DNA of 64,000 nt from Labrenzia sp. CE80. Lineage in GTDB: Bacteria > Pseudomonadota > Alphaproteobacteria > Rhizobiales > Stappiaceae. The DNA is taken from NCBI RefSeq assembly GCF_009650605.1, contig NZ_WAJT01000001.1:1798001-1862000 (forward strand), in the 5' to 3' direction. Positions 44,743 to 53,975 of the stretch are shown piece after piece; positions within the stretch are counted from its first letter, which is position 1, and each line of letters starts with the position of its first letter. The translations under genes and the position numbers were made by a program. Under the pieces are notes generated by a model that saw only the letters and a list, made by a program, of their open reading frames with translations, was not told the DNA's origin and ran no database searches.

Positions 44743-46743
44743 GTGGTGAGTCGACCGTCTAAAGCGCGCAGGACCAGCGCCCGCGCAATGTTATGGAGTT
44801 CGACTGCCAGCCTCTCGGTTGGCGGCACTGTTTTTCTGTGCCTGCGCAAAAGTGTCTCCTGCCTCGCCCTAGTGGCTTTGACCGGCCTGCCGTTGGGCAT
44901 GACGTCAGAACCCGCCGCAGCCTATGAGCTTTTTGGCTTCAAGTTTTTTGAAAAGGAAGCCGAGCAGGTCGAGACGGTGCCAGACCCCCTGCCCTACACG
45001 ACTGAATTGACTGTTTCTGGCGGCCAGGAAGATCTGGAGAAAAGCCTCAAGGCCGTCTCGCTCCTGGTCACAAAGGAAAAACAGTCCCCTTCGGGAGAGG
45101 CGGGACTTCTTTCCCGCGGCCTTGCTGATCTCGACCGACTGGTCGCCCAGCTCTACACCAGCGGCAACTACGGCGGCACCGTCGACATCCGGTTTAACGG
45201 CACGGGTCTCGAAACGGCGCTCGAAACCGGCACAATTCCCGGTGCGCGCCCGGTCGTCACCACAATCAACGTTTCGCCGGGACCTCAGTTTACCTTTGGC
45301 CGCATTGAGATCGACGCGGCTGGGGCAGATGGCCCACTTCTTTCCGAAGAACCGTCCTTTTGGGGTCTGACGCCCGGAGACACGGCAAACTCCGGTAAAA
45401 TTCTCCAGGCGGAAGGCCGGATCATTCTTGTCCTGCGCGGGCGAGGCTATCCGAAAGCCAAGATCAGCGAACGCGTGATTGTGGCAGATCACGCGACCAA
45501 CAAGTTGGACGTTCGCATTGCCGTCGAAACTGGCCCAAAGGCGACTTTCGGTACGGTCAGCGTTGGCGGAACCGAGGTCACGGACCCGGAGTTTGTCGCG
45601 CGGCAGGCGATGATCCCGGAAGGCACGGTCTATTCGCCGAAAGAACTTGAGGACGCGCGAAAGCGGTTGAACAACCTCGGCATTTTCTCCTCAATCCGGC
45701 TGGTCGAAGGTGATGTGGTCGGCCCGGACGGCCGCTTGCCGATCACGATTGAAGTCAGCGAACGCAAGCGCCATGTGATTGGTGCCGGCGCCTCTTGGTC
45801 GAGCACAGAAGGCTTTGGCACGGAGGCCTATTGGCGGCGCCGAAATCTCTTCGGCCGCGGAGAGCTGCTGTCCATCGAAGGCTCGGTCGGACGTATCGGC
45901 AATTCCGAACTGGAAGAGATGGAGTATTCAGCGCGAATTGCGTTTGAAAAGCCGGGGGCTTTCGGGCCGCTGACAAAGTTCACAACAAGCCTTGGGGCCA
46001 AGCAGGAAGCGCCGGACGCCTACACCAGCCGCAGCGTGACACTGGATGCCTATCTGGCACGCGAGTTCAGCGACAAACTCCATGGCCGGTCCGGCGCTGA
46101 GATCTTCTACGCCCATGAGGAAGACGCCTTCGGAACCGGCGACTACCTTCTTGTGGGCCTGCCAGCGGATCTGACCTACGATAGCCGCGACGACAAGCTT
46201 AATCCCTCCAAGGGGATCTTCGCCGCGGCGGCTGTCGAACCGGCGTATGACACCCTCGGCCAGAACGCGATGGTGTTCCTCAAGGCGACGGCCTCAAGCT
46301 ACATCGCCCTCGACAAGGCGAAGCGTTTCATTCTTGCGGGCAAAGTCGCGGGCGGCAGCATTCTTGGGCCAAGCGTCGAGGACATCCCGGCCAGCAAACG
46401 CTTTATTGCCGGTGGCGGTGGATCGATTCGCGGCTATGCCTACCGGAACGTCGGACCGCGAGTAGATGGTGAAGTCGCGGGCGGGCGTAGCCTTCTGGAA
46501 CTTTCCGGAGAAGTTCGCGTCAAGATGACGGACACCTTTGGTGTCGTCGCCTTTGTCGACGCCGGCAACGCCTATTCGGATAGCACTCCGGACTTTGATG
46601 AGCCTTTGAAGATAGGCGTGGGTGCTGGCATAAGGTACTTTACGCCGATCGGGCCGCTTCGTATCGATGCCGCGGTGCCTCTGGATCCGGAACAGGATGA
46701 TCCCGACTTCGCGCTTTACGTCGGTCTCAGCCAAGCGTTCTAA
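44743..46743 (+). CDS. tamA: TamA, outer-membrane Omp85-family translocation module subunit
   Basis: 666 residues from a GTG at 44743; an ATG at 44788 gives 651. A signal peptide ends near the AAAYE site. Three POTRA-like domains follow (including FGRIEIDAAGADG and TFGTVSVGGTEVTDPEF) and then an Omp85 barrel with the FIAGGGGSIRGYAYRNVGPR signature of substrate loop L6. The last strand ends in SQAF with terminal phenylalanine. With TamB it helps transport lipids and insert proteins in the outer envelope. tamB starts 16 nt later. Confidence 0.92.
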   Translation: MVSRPSKARRTSARAMLWSSTASLSVGGTVFLCLRKSVSCLALVALTGLPLGMTSEPAAAYELFGFKFFEKEAEQVETVPDPLPYTTELTVSGGQEDLEKSLKAVSLLVTKEKQSPSGEAGLLSRGLADLDRLVAQLYTSGNYGGTVDIRFNGTGLETALETGTIPGARPVVTTINVSPGPQFTFGRIEIDAAGADGPLLSEEPSFWGLTPGDTANSGKILQAEGRIILVLRGRGYPKAKISERVIVADHATNKLDVRIAVETGPKATFGTVSVGGTEVTDPEFVARQAMIPEGTVYSPKELEDARKRLNNLGIFSSIRLVEGDVVGPDGRLPITIEVSERKRHVIGAGASWSSTEGFGTEAYWRRRNLFGRGELLSIEGSVGRIGNSELEEMEYSARIAFEKPGAFGPLTKFTTSLGAKQEAPDAYTSRSVTLDAYLAREFSDKLHGRSGAEIFYAHEEDAFGTGDYLLVGLPADLTYDSRDDKLNPSKGIFAAAAVEPAYDTLGQNAMVFLKATASSYIALDKAKRFILAGKVAGGSILGPSVEDIPASKRFIAGGGGSIRGYAYRNVGPRVDGEVAGGRSLLELSGEVRVKMTDTFGVVAFVDAGNAYSDSTPDFDEPLKIGVGAGIRYFTPIGPLRIDAAVPLDPEQDDPDFALYVGLSQAF

Positions 46744-46758
46744 CCTCGGAAGAGCGAT

Positions 46759-49700
46759 TTGAAACGACTTCTCAAAGGCCTCCTTTGGCTGGTTCTGCTT
46801 GTTGCCTTGCTGCCTGTTTTTGCCCTCGCCGGCATGCAGTTCGAGGCGGGGCGGACCTTTGCCTCCAGCCTGATCAGCAAGGTTGCCTCGTCCCCCGACC
46901 AAACCATTGAACTGGAAGATCTTTCTCTGAGCTGGTCCCTGGATGCCGGTCTCAACGCCTTGCGGATTTCAGACAGGAAAGGCGTCTGGCTGGACGCAAA
47001 TCGTCTTGATGTCACCTGGTCACCGCTCAGCCTTTTGAGAGGCAAGGTGGACATTGAAACCGTTCATGCCGAGGCGATTGCACTCCTGCGGGAGCCTGTA
47101 CCTGCACCGGCCAGCCCTGACGAAGAGACAGACCAGGAGGAGCCGCAGAAGTTCGGCCGATCCGCACCGGAAGCCCGCCTGGGCAAGCTGACAATTGACA
47201 GGCTCGTGCTCGGCGCCCCGCTGTTGGGGGAAGAACTCTCCCTCGCCGTCAATGGCTCGGCGGAGGTTTCAAACGACCCGCTGGATCTGGCGGCCAAACT
47301 CGATATTCAGCGCATTGATGAGAGCGGCGGAACGATCCTCGCAGACATACGCTTTGCGCCGGATCTCGAAACGCTCGACTTTGATCTGACGGTCCGTGAA
47401 CCGCGCGAAGGGCTCGTAGCGCGACTGCTTGATGTTCAGGACCTGCCGGCGCTGGACCTGACCCTCACGGGTAATGGGCCTCTCGACAATTGGGCCGCAG
47501 AGCTCGCGCTCGCCCTTGATGGCCGGGAGACAGTGAGCGGCAAGGCCGTTCTCAAGGACGCAGGCAGCAATCGTCAGCTGGATGTGGACCTCGATGGCAG
47601 CCTCGCGCCGCTGATGCCTGATCTCGCGAGCGCTTTCTTTATTGGCACAACCGATCTCAAGGGCACCGCTGTCTTTGACAAAGGTTTTCAGCCGGCGTCA
47701 GCAGACCTGACACTGAAAACACAAACACTCGATTTCTCAGGGCATGGCAACTACGACCTTTCGACGGAGACCGTCGGAGCCTCGGCAAACCTCAAGGTCA
47801 GCGCCGGTGATGGCAACCTGATCGCTCTCGACCTGACCGACCGGCGTCTGGCCTTCGGTCCGTTGTCCGTGGACACGAAACTTTCCGGAACGCTTGAAAA
47901 CGCCACCTGGACGGTCGACGTACTGGCACAAAGCCTGTCCACGACGGAAGGTGATATCGGTCAAACCCACCTAAAACTCGCTGGTACCAATGCCAAATTG
48001 ACACCGGAGCAGCAGAACAGTGACTTCACTCTCGATCTGAGTGTTGAAGACTTGCGCCCCTCAGACGCAAAGCTGCAGGCCATCGCTGGCAGGAGCGACC
48101 TTTCGGCAAACGGCGCGGTGTCTGCAGCCGATGAACAGGTCTCGCTGCAAGCTGCGCGACTTGTGACGCCAGCGGGAACGCTCGAACTGGCATCGTCCGT
48201 CTTTTCGGCCAAACATTTCGACACGAGCGGCAAGATCGGCCTGGGCAACCTGTCCATGTTCTCTGCATTCGCCGGCCAGCCATTGGCAGGTTCCCTCGCC
48301 CTGACGTTTCAGGGCCACGGCGATCCGGAAGAAAAAAAAGCCGACCTGGATGTTGCCGCGAACGGCCGCAATCTAAGCTTGGGCATTTCACAGCTGGATG
48401 CGCTCTTGCGCGGGTCAACAACCCTGACAGCCAAGGCGAAAGTCGACGGTGTCGATGATCTCGAGCTGACGTCGCTGGTTTTGAAGGCGCCAGGGCTGGT
48501 CTCATCAGGCACTGCAAGCCTTGATGCAGACGCGCTTTCGGCCAGCCTCACCGGTGCATTTCCCGATCTGTCGCTCTTGAACCCGGAAGTCGCCGGAACG
48601 CTCAAGTTCGCGCTTTCTGGTGACGGCCCGGTTTCTGCGCCCGAGATTACCGCGGACCTTTCCTCGGAAAATCTTGTGTTGTCCGGCACGCCGCTTGAGA
48701 AATTCAAGCTGACGGCAGAGACAACCGCCTCCGCGTCCGCTCCTCAGGGCCGCATAGAGACATCCGGCGAGCTCAACGGCGCACCGCTGACACTGACCGC
48801 GGATCTTTCCAGCGCCGATGGCGCCGCCACCATCGAGAATTTAAACGCGGAAGTCGACGGCAACCGGATCACAGGACGCTTTGAGATCGCCGATCTTGCA
48901 AAGGCACCCGACAGCCTGTCGGGGCGCCTGACGATTGATGCGCCGACGCTGGCAGCTCTTTCGCCGCTTGCCCTGCGCCCGATCAGCGGCAGCCTCACCG
49001 GAGACATCGAGGTTACGGCCACAGATGACACCACGCAGACCGTGACCCTGGACATCAAGGGCAGTGCCCTGTCCGCCGACAACATCGAAATCGGCGATCT
49101 GAAGGCGAACGCCAAGGTCACGACACCTTTCGACACACCGCGCGTCAACGGGTCGGTGCTGGCAACACAAATCATCGCAGGCAGCATGCCGATCCAGAGC
49201 CTCAAGCTGGATGCAGACAATCAGGGCTCAGAGACTGCATTCAACACGGCAGTGCGCCTGACCGAGGGTGCAAGCGCCGACGGTCTCGATGCCAGTGGCC
49301 GCATTGTTCAGGCCGACGAGACAATCACACTGGATCTCGAAGCCTTCGATGGCACCTATCAGGGTCTGAAGACCTCCCTGAAGGAACCTTCGCGCGTAAC
49401 CTATGCGGGCAATATTGCGCAGATCGAGAGCCTGATCCTTGCGCTTGGCTCGGGATCTCTTTCCGTGACCGGCAGCGCAGGGGACCAGCTGGACATTGCC
49501 GCCGAGCTCAACGCCGTGCCACTGGCGCTCGCAAATGCCTTTGCCCCCGGCACGGGCCTTGGGGGCACGCTATCAGGCAAGGCGACAGCCAAAGGGCCAG
49601 CTGCCGAGCCTGTCGCAGACTGGACGCTGACTGCCAACGGTTTGACGGCAACGCAGCTTTCCAGCAACGGTTTGCCGGGGTTGAATGTCGAAAGCACCGG

Positions 49701-51114
49701 CACGTTCAAGAACAACCTGGTGACCCAGAAGACAACCGTCAGCGGCGCGGAGGGACTTGGCCTGACCGCAGACGGCCGCATCGGGATCGACCGTCCCCAA
49801 TCACTGGACATCGCACTCAGCGGACGCTTTCCGCTGGCCTTCCTGCGCCGGCCATTGACCGAAGCGGGACTGCGCGCCAAAGGCGGTATCGATCTTTCCG
49901 GCTCGGTGTCGGGCACCCTCGCCTCACCCCAATACGCGGTGACGGCAAAGCCGAATGGGATTTCCCTGACCGAACTGACGACCGCACTGACGCTTCAGGA
50001 CGTGACTGGCTCCATCGACGTGACACCCGATGGCATCACCCTCTCGTCGCTGCAGGCCAATCTGTCGAGCGGCGGATCGGTATCTGCGTCCGGAACGGTC
50101 GGTCTCGGGCCAGGCCTCGACGCCAACATCAAGGCCAAGGCCGACCAGGCCCGTTACATCGACCCTGGTCTGGTGACCTCTGTCGTGGATGCCGACATCA
50201 CGGTCAGCGGCCCTCTTTCGAGCAGCTCACAAGCGGCCCTCATTTCCGGACTGATCACGATCGGAAAAGCCGACATCTCGATCCCTGAGACCCTGCCCGG
50301 ATCGGTTTCGCCCGTCGCTGTGCGCCACCTCAATGCGCCCAAGGCTGTCCGCGAACAATTGGCAGAGCTTGGCGCGGACAAGCAGGAAAGACAGACCGAA
50401 GACACACCGGGCCTTCCCCCGAAGCTGAATGTGAAGGTTTCGGCCCCCGGACGGATCTTCGTGCGTGGCCGCGGTCTCGATGCCGAGCTCTATGGCGATC
50501 TCACCATCGCAGGGACGACGGAAGACCCGCAGGCGGTCGGCGCGTTCTCGCTCAAGCGCGGCCAAATGGATATTCTGACGCGGCGCCTGGCCTTCTCAAA
50601 GGGGTCAGCGACCTTCTACGGATCGCTGACACCGATCATCGACTTTCTTGCCTCGACCACTGTCAACAGCACCACTGTCAACGTCAGCGTTGAAGGGCCT
50701 GCCGACGACCCGGTCATAGGCTTCACGTCCTCGCCCGAGCGTCCGCAGGACGAGGTTCTGGCACTGCTTCTCTTCGGCAAGGAGATGGGTTCGCTTTCGC
50801 CCAGCCAGATCGCCCAGCTTGCAGCGGCCATCGCGACGCTGACCGGAGGCAATGAAAACGGGCCTTTGGCGCAGATCCGCAAGTCGCTCGGCCTTGATGC
50901 GATCGACGTCAACACGGACGGCGATGACGGTCCCAGCATCGGCGTCGGAAAATACGTCAATGACAACATCTATCTCGGCGTCGAACAGGGTGTTGGCGAT
51001 GGCGGCAGCCGGGTCAAGGTCGACATAGATCTGGACCGTGGCCTCAAGGTCCGGGGCGAAGTCGGCGCCGACGGCTCGTCCAAGGCGGGCATCTTCTTCG
51101 AAAAAGAATACTGA
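46759..51114 (+). CDS. tamB: TamB, translocation and assembly module protein (DUF490)
   Basis: 1,451 residues. An N-terminal membrane anchor (LLWLVLLVALLPVFALAG) is followed by a very long repetitive beta-rich region of AsmA-like type and a C-terminal DUF490 domain (GQMDILTRRLAFSKGSATFY, DEVLALLLFGKEMGSLSPSQ, SIGVGKYVNDNIYLGVEQGV). It spans the periplasm and forms a hydrophobic groove for phospholipid transfer. TTG start with CGGAAGAG about 8 nt upstream; no ATG is better placed. Co-transcribed with tamA. Confidence 0.93.
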   Translation: MKRLLKGLLWLVLLVALLPVFALAGMQFEAGRTFASSLISKVASSPDQTIELEDLSLSWSLDAGLNALRISDRKGVWLDANRLDVTWSPLSLLRGKVDIETVHAEAIALLREPVPAPASPDEETDQEEPQKFGRSAPEARLGKLTIDRLVLGAPLLGEELSLAVNGSAEVSNDPLDLAAKLDIQRIDESGGTILADIRFAPDLETLDFDLTVREPREGLVARLLDVQDLPALDLTLTGNGPLDNWAAELALALDGRETVSGKAVLKDAGSNRQLDVDLDGSLAPLMPDLASAFFIGTTDLKGTAVFDKGFQPASADLTLKTQTLDFSGHGNYDLSTETVGASANLKVSAGDGNLIALDLTDRRLAFGPLSVDTKLSGTLENATWTVDVLAQSLSTTEGDIGQTHLKLAGTNAKLTPEQQNSDFTLDLSVEDLRPSDAKLQAIAGRSDLSANGAVSAADEQVSLQAARLVTPAGTLELASSVFSAKHFDTSGKIGLGNLSMFSAFAGQPLAGSLALTFQGHGDPEEKKADLDVAANGRNLSLGISQLDALLRGSTTLTAKAKVDGVDDLELTSLVLKAPGLVSSGTASLDADALSASLTGAFPDLSLLNPEVAGTLKFALSGDGPVSAPEITADLSSENLVLSGTPLEKFKLTAETTASASAPQGRIETSGELNGAPLTLTADLSSADGAATIENLNAEVDGNRITGRFEIADLAKAPDSLSGRLTIDAPTLAALSPLALRPISGSLTGDIEVTATDDTTQTVTLDIKGSALSADNIEIGDLKANAKVTTPFDTPRVNGSVLATQIIAGSMPIQSLKLDADNQGSETAFNTAVRLTEGASADGLDASGRIVQADETITLDLEAFDGTYQGLKTSLKEPSRVTYAGNIAQIESLILALGSGSLSVTGSAGDQLDIAAELNAVPLALANAFAPGTGLGGTLSGKATAKGPAAEPVADWTLTANGLTATQLSSNGLPGLNVESTGTFKNNLVTQKTTVSGAEGLGLTADGRIGIDRPQSLDIALSGRFPLAFLRRPLTEAGLRAKGGIDLSGSVSGTLASPQYAVTAKPNGISLTELTTALTLQDVTGSIDVTPDGITLSSLQANLSSGGSVSASGTVGLGPGLDANIKAKADQARYIDPGLVTSVVDADITVSGPLSSSSQAALISGLITIGKADISIPETLPGSVSPVAVRHLNAPKAVREQLAELGADKQERQTEDTPGLPPKLNVKVSAPGRIFVRGRGLDAELYGDLTIAGTTEDPQAVGAFSLKRGQMDILTRRLAFSKGSATFYGSLTPIIDFLASTTVNSTTVNVSVEGPADDPVIGFTSSPERPQDEVLALLLFGKEMGSLSPSQIAQLAAAIATLTGGNENGPLAQIRKSLGLDAIDVNTDGDDGPSIGVGKYVNDNIYLGVEQGVGDGGSRVKVDIDLDRGLKVRGEVGADGSSKAGIFFEKEY

Positions 51115-51119
51115 TGTTA

Positions 51120-51137
51120 CAAGGCCCGAGGGCCTTG
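51120..51137 (+). terminator. Short hairpin after tamB
   Basis: CAAGGCC, loop CGAG, GGCCTTG starts 6 nt after the tamB stop. It is followed by AAAATTC rather than a T-run, so it is a weak terminator candidate. Confidence 0.4.
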
Positions 51138-51274
51138 AAAATTCTGACAATGTGCAGGTTCGAGAGCGTCCAGCTATGTCTGCAAGGCGACGCTCAACTT
51201 ATCGACCATTGTCATTCGGGTCGTGCCTGTGTCAGGTTTGGCCAATCAAAAAGAGCAAATGAGGAAACAATTTT

Positions 51275-51652
51275 ATGATCCGCCCGAAAGCTGCCAGCGA
51301 TCCGTTCACACCTCCTGCGACGGACTACACGCTTGGGGAGCGGATCTGCCGTGCACGCGATTCCGTAGGATTGTCGACCGCACAACTGGCCCGGCGCCTT
51401 GGTGTGAAGACCACCACCCTTCAGGGCTGGGAGAGCGATCGTTCCGAACCACGTTCGAACAAATTGGTCATGCTCGCCGGCTTGCTCAACGTCAGCCCCA
51501 CCTGGCTGTTGGTCGGTCGCGGAACCCCTCCGCAGATCGATGATATGCCGGCAGCCAATGCAAGCATGCGCCAGTCCCTTGACCGGGTGCAGGCGCAGGC
51601 GCTCGCCCTCGTCGACGAGATCGAACGCCTGAAGCTTTCTCTCGACGACTGA
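51275..51652 (+). CDS. XRE-family helix-turn-helix regulator
   Basis: 125 residues. A Cro/C1-type HTH occupies about residues 20-80 (LGERICRARDSVGLSTAQLA, RRLGVKTTTLQGWESDRSEP). A C-terminal predicted coiled coil follows (QSLDRVQAQALALVDEIERL) that could mediate dimerisation. It is a stand-alone small regulator and converges on the YeiH-type permease gene with a 4-nt gap. Targets unknown. Confidence 0.87.
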   Translation: MIRPKAASDPFTPPATDYTLGERICRARDSVGLSTAQLARRLGVKTTTLQGWESDRSEPRSNKLVMLAGLLNVSPTWLLVGRGTPPQIDDMPAANASMRQSLDRVQAQALALVDEIERLKLSLDD

Positions 51653-51656
51653 AGCC

Positions 51657-52679
51657 TTAAATCTGCAGAATGAAGAGCGTGATGCCGAGTGCCATGGCCG
51701 CCAGGAAGACGGTCTCGGCAACGATCACACCGATATGTCGTGGTCCGAGCGCTGCCATTGCCCGGAGCGAGGTCTTGACGCCCAGCGCCGAGATCGCAGC
51801 GATGAGCAGCCAGCGCGAGGAAACCTGCAGGCCTTCCTGAACCACGGGCGGGATCACGCCGGTTGAGTTCACCAGCAGCAGCGCTGCAAAGGCCACAGCG
51901 AACCACGGGAAGGACGCCTTGCCCGAGTTGGCCGCAGTTCCGTTCTTCCTGGCCGCATAGCCATAGGCAAAGGCCAGGATCAGCACCACGATGGGAAGCA
52001 TCGCCACGCGCAGCAGCTTGACGTAGGTCGCAATGTCGCCGGCCTCGTCGGACACCGCATAGCCGGCGCCAACGACCTGGGCGACATCATGGATCGTCGC
52101 GCCGAGCAAAATGCCGATGCCCACATCCGAAAAGCCGAACAGGCCGAAGACAATAGGATAGGAGATCATGGCGATGGTCGACAGGGTCGTCACGGCGATC
52201 ACCGTAAAGAGCGTATCGCGCTCCGCTTCGCGTGTTTGCGGCAGGGCCGAGGAAATTGCCAGAGCCGCCGAGGCACCGCAAATGGCCACAGCACCGCCGG
52301 TCAATAGGCCGAAGTCGCGACTGCGCCCAAGCAATTTCGCAATGATCCAGCCAAACAGAATTGTCGCTGAAACGCAGAAGACTACGAGCAAGACTGGCCC
52401 AATGCCCAGAGACTGGATCTGCTGCAGCGTGACGCGCGCGCCGAGCAAGGCAACGCCGATCCGCAGCAGCTTGCGCGCCGTGAACTCAATGCCCTGGACG
52501 CAGGGACCTTCCTGGGACAGGAAGTGAAAGGCAATGCCCAGAAGCAACGCAAAGAGCATCACTGGCCCGCCATAGTGGTCGGACAGGAAACCTGCGGCCC
52601 CCGCGATGGTGAAACACAGCAGAAGGCCCGGCAGGAGGGTCGCGGCTTGGTCAGAGAGCTTACGGATATTCAGGGTCAT
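51657..52679 (-). CDS. YeiH/UPF0324-family membrane protein (putative sulfate/sulfite exporter)
   Basis: 340 residues with about ten hydrophobic spans. Family signatures: LLGIAFHFLSQEG, GIEFTARKLLRIGVALLGAR, GLLTGGAVAICGASAALAIS and GATIHDVAQVVGAGYA. Family members accompany sulfonate-degrading enzymes in several bacteria and are proposed to export sulfate or sulfite. The ATG at 52679 overlaps the stop of the upstream Ldh-family gene (ATGA) and has GGAAG before it, so the two are coupled. The association hints at sulfonate or 2-hydroxyacid catabolism. Confidence 0.85.
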   Translation of the reverse strand: MTLNIRKLSDQAATLLPGLLLCFTIAGAAGFLSDHYGGPVMLFALLLGIAFHFLSQEGPCVQGIEFTARKLLRIGVALLGARVTLQQIQSLGIGPVLLVVFCVSATILFGWIIAKLLGRSRDFGLLTGGAVAICGASAALAISSALPQTREAERDTLFTVIAVTTLSTIAMISYPIVFGLFGFSDVGIGILLGATIHDVAQVVGAGYAVSDEAGDIATYVKLLRVAMLPIVVLILAFAYGYAARKNGTAANSGKASFPWFAVAFAALLLVNSTGVIPPVVQEGLQVSSRWLLIAAISALGVKTSLRAMAALGPRHIGVIVAETVFLAAMALGITLFILQI

Positions 52680-53695
52680 GCGGCTTCCGGTCCCTTTGCA
52701 AGACAACGAACTTCTTCAAGGATCGGGGTCGGCAGGCTTACCCCTTCCCGTTCTGCCCTCTCCCGAAGAGCGAACCTGCGACTGCCCGGCAGCCGGGCAC
52801 CCTCCTCGGCTTCAACCGCCTCGACCAGTGTACTGATGCGATCGCCAAAGACACCTCCCGAAATCATGCCAGGGTTAAGCACTAGGATCACCTGACCCAG
52901 GTCTGGCGCATCGCCCTCTCCGACAAAGAGACTTGAGGCCTCAAACCCGAAACTGCCGCCAACTATTGCCGCCGACATGACCTCGACCATCATGGCGAGC
53001 GCTGCGCCCTTGGCCTCGCCAATGGGCAGCATCGTGCCGGCAATGGCTGCGGTCGGGTCGGTCGTCGCATTGCCATCCTTGTCCAATGCCCAGGTGTCGG
53101 GAATGGTCGTGCCTGCCCGTTCTGCCGCCATCACCTTGCCACGTGCGACACGTGACATGGCCAGATCGATAACCAGAGGCTCGCGGTCCGGCACTGGCGC
53201 ACCAAAAGCAATCGGATTGGTGCCGAACATGGGGTTCTTGCCGCCCCAGGGCGCAATGGCCTTATGCGCGTTGCCGAAGACAAAGGACACCAGCCCCTTG
53301 TGCGCGAGCGCCTCGCAATGGGAACCGCCCTGCCCGAAGTGATGCGAATGCCGGATCGCCGCCATGGCAATGCCCTGCGCCCTAGCCATCTCCGGCAAGG
53401 TGTTGAGCACCAGATCAATGGCCGGATAGGCAAAGCCATAACCCGCATCGACCCGCAGGAGGGACGAGCTCACCTTTTCGAGCTTTGGCGTGACCGTGCC
53501 TTTCACCTTGCCTGTTCTGAGCTGCGCCACATAGGACGGCACGCGGGACAGGCCGTGCCCCGGTTGCCCGGACGCTTCCGACAGAACAAGCGCATCGGTT
53601 ACGAACCCTGCGTTTTCTTCGGAGGCACCGTTGGCGGTCAAAGCGCTGAAAACGAGGCCGCGCGCTTCGTCGAGCGAAATGGTGGTCTGGGTCAT
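52676..53695 (-). CDS. Ldh-family (malate/L-lactate dehydrogenase type 2) NAD(P)-dependent oxidoreductase
   Basis: 339 residues. Family signatures: SGQPGHGLSRVPSYV, the catalytic-type histidine segment AIRHSHHFGQGGSHCEALA, GTNPIAFGAP and LDKDGNATTDPTAAI. Members reduce or oxidise 2-keto/2-hydroxy or imino acids: sulfolactate, malate, ureidoglycolate and delta1-piperideine/pyrroline-2-carboxylate. The ATG at 53695 is preferred to a TTG at 53701. Coupled to the YeiH-like exporter gene, so sulfolactate is one plausible substrate, unproven. Divergent from the succinate-semialdehyde dehydrogenase. Confidence 0.85.
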   Translation of the reverse strand: MTQTTISLDEARGLVFSALTANGASEENAGFVTDALVLSEASGQPGHGLSRVPSYVAQLRTGKVKGTVTPKLEKVSSSLLRVDAGYGFAYPAIDLVLNTLPEMARAQGIAMAAIRHSHHFGQGGSHCEALAHKGLVSFVFGNAHKAIAPWGGKNPMFGTNPIAFGAPVPDREPLVIDLAMSRVARGKVMAAERAGTTIPDTWALDKDGNATTDPTAAIAGTMLPIGEAKGAALAMMVEVMSAAIVGGSFGFEASSLFVGEGDAPDLGQVILVLNPGMISGGVFGDRISTLVEAVEAEEGARLPGSRRFALRERAEREGVSLPTPILEEVRCLAKGPEAA

Positions 53696-53975
53696 TGGCA
53701 AGGGTCTTTAAACCGGAGGAGATGGCAGGCAACCTCCCAATAACGATCCTGCGCCTCGGTGGCAATACGCCGCGCCCATCCGGGGCCCGATCCCATCAGG
53801 AACAAGTGTTGGAGCTCTCGTTGAGCTTGACCCGTGTCGTCGCACATTGTTTTCTGCTGCCATCTTCAGTCTTCGCCGGGCGGACGGTGATTCCGTCCCA
53901 ATCCCCGGCAATTCAAACATCTCCGAACCGGCCAGGCCGAAAAGGGTCTGGGACATGGCGACAAGGGAACCACAG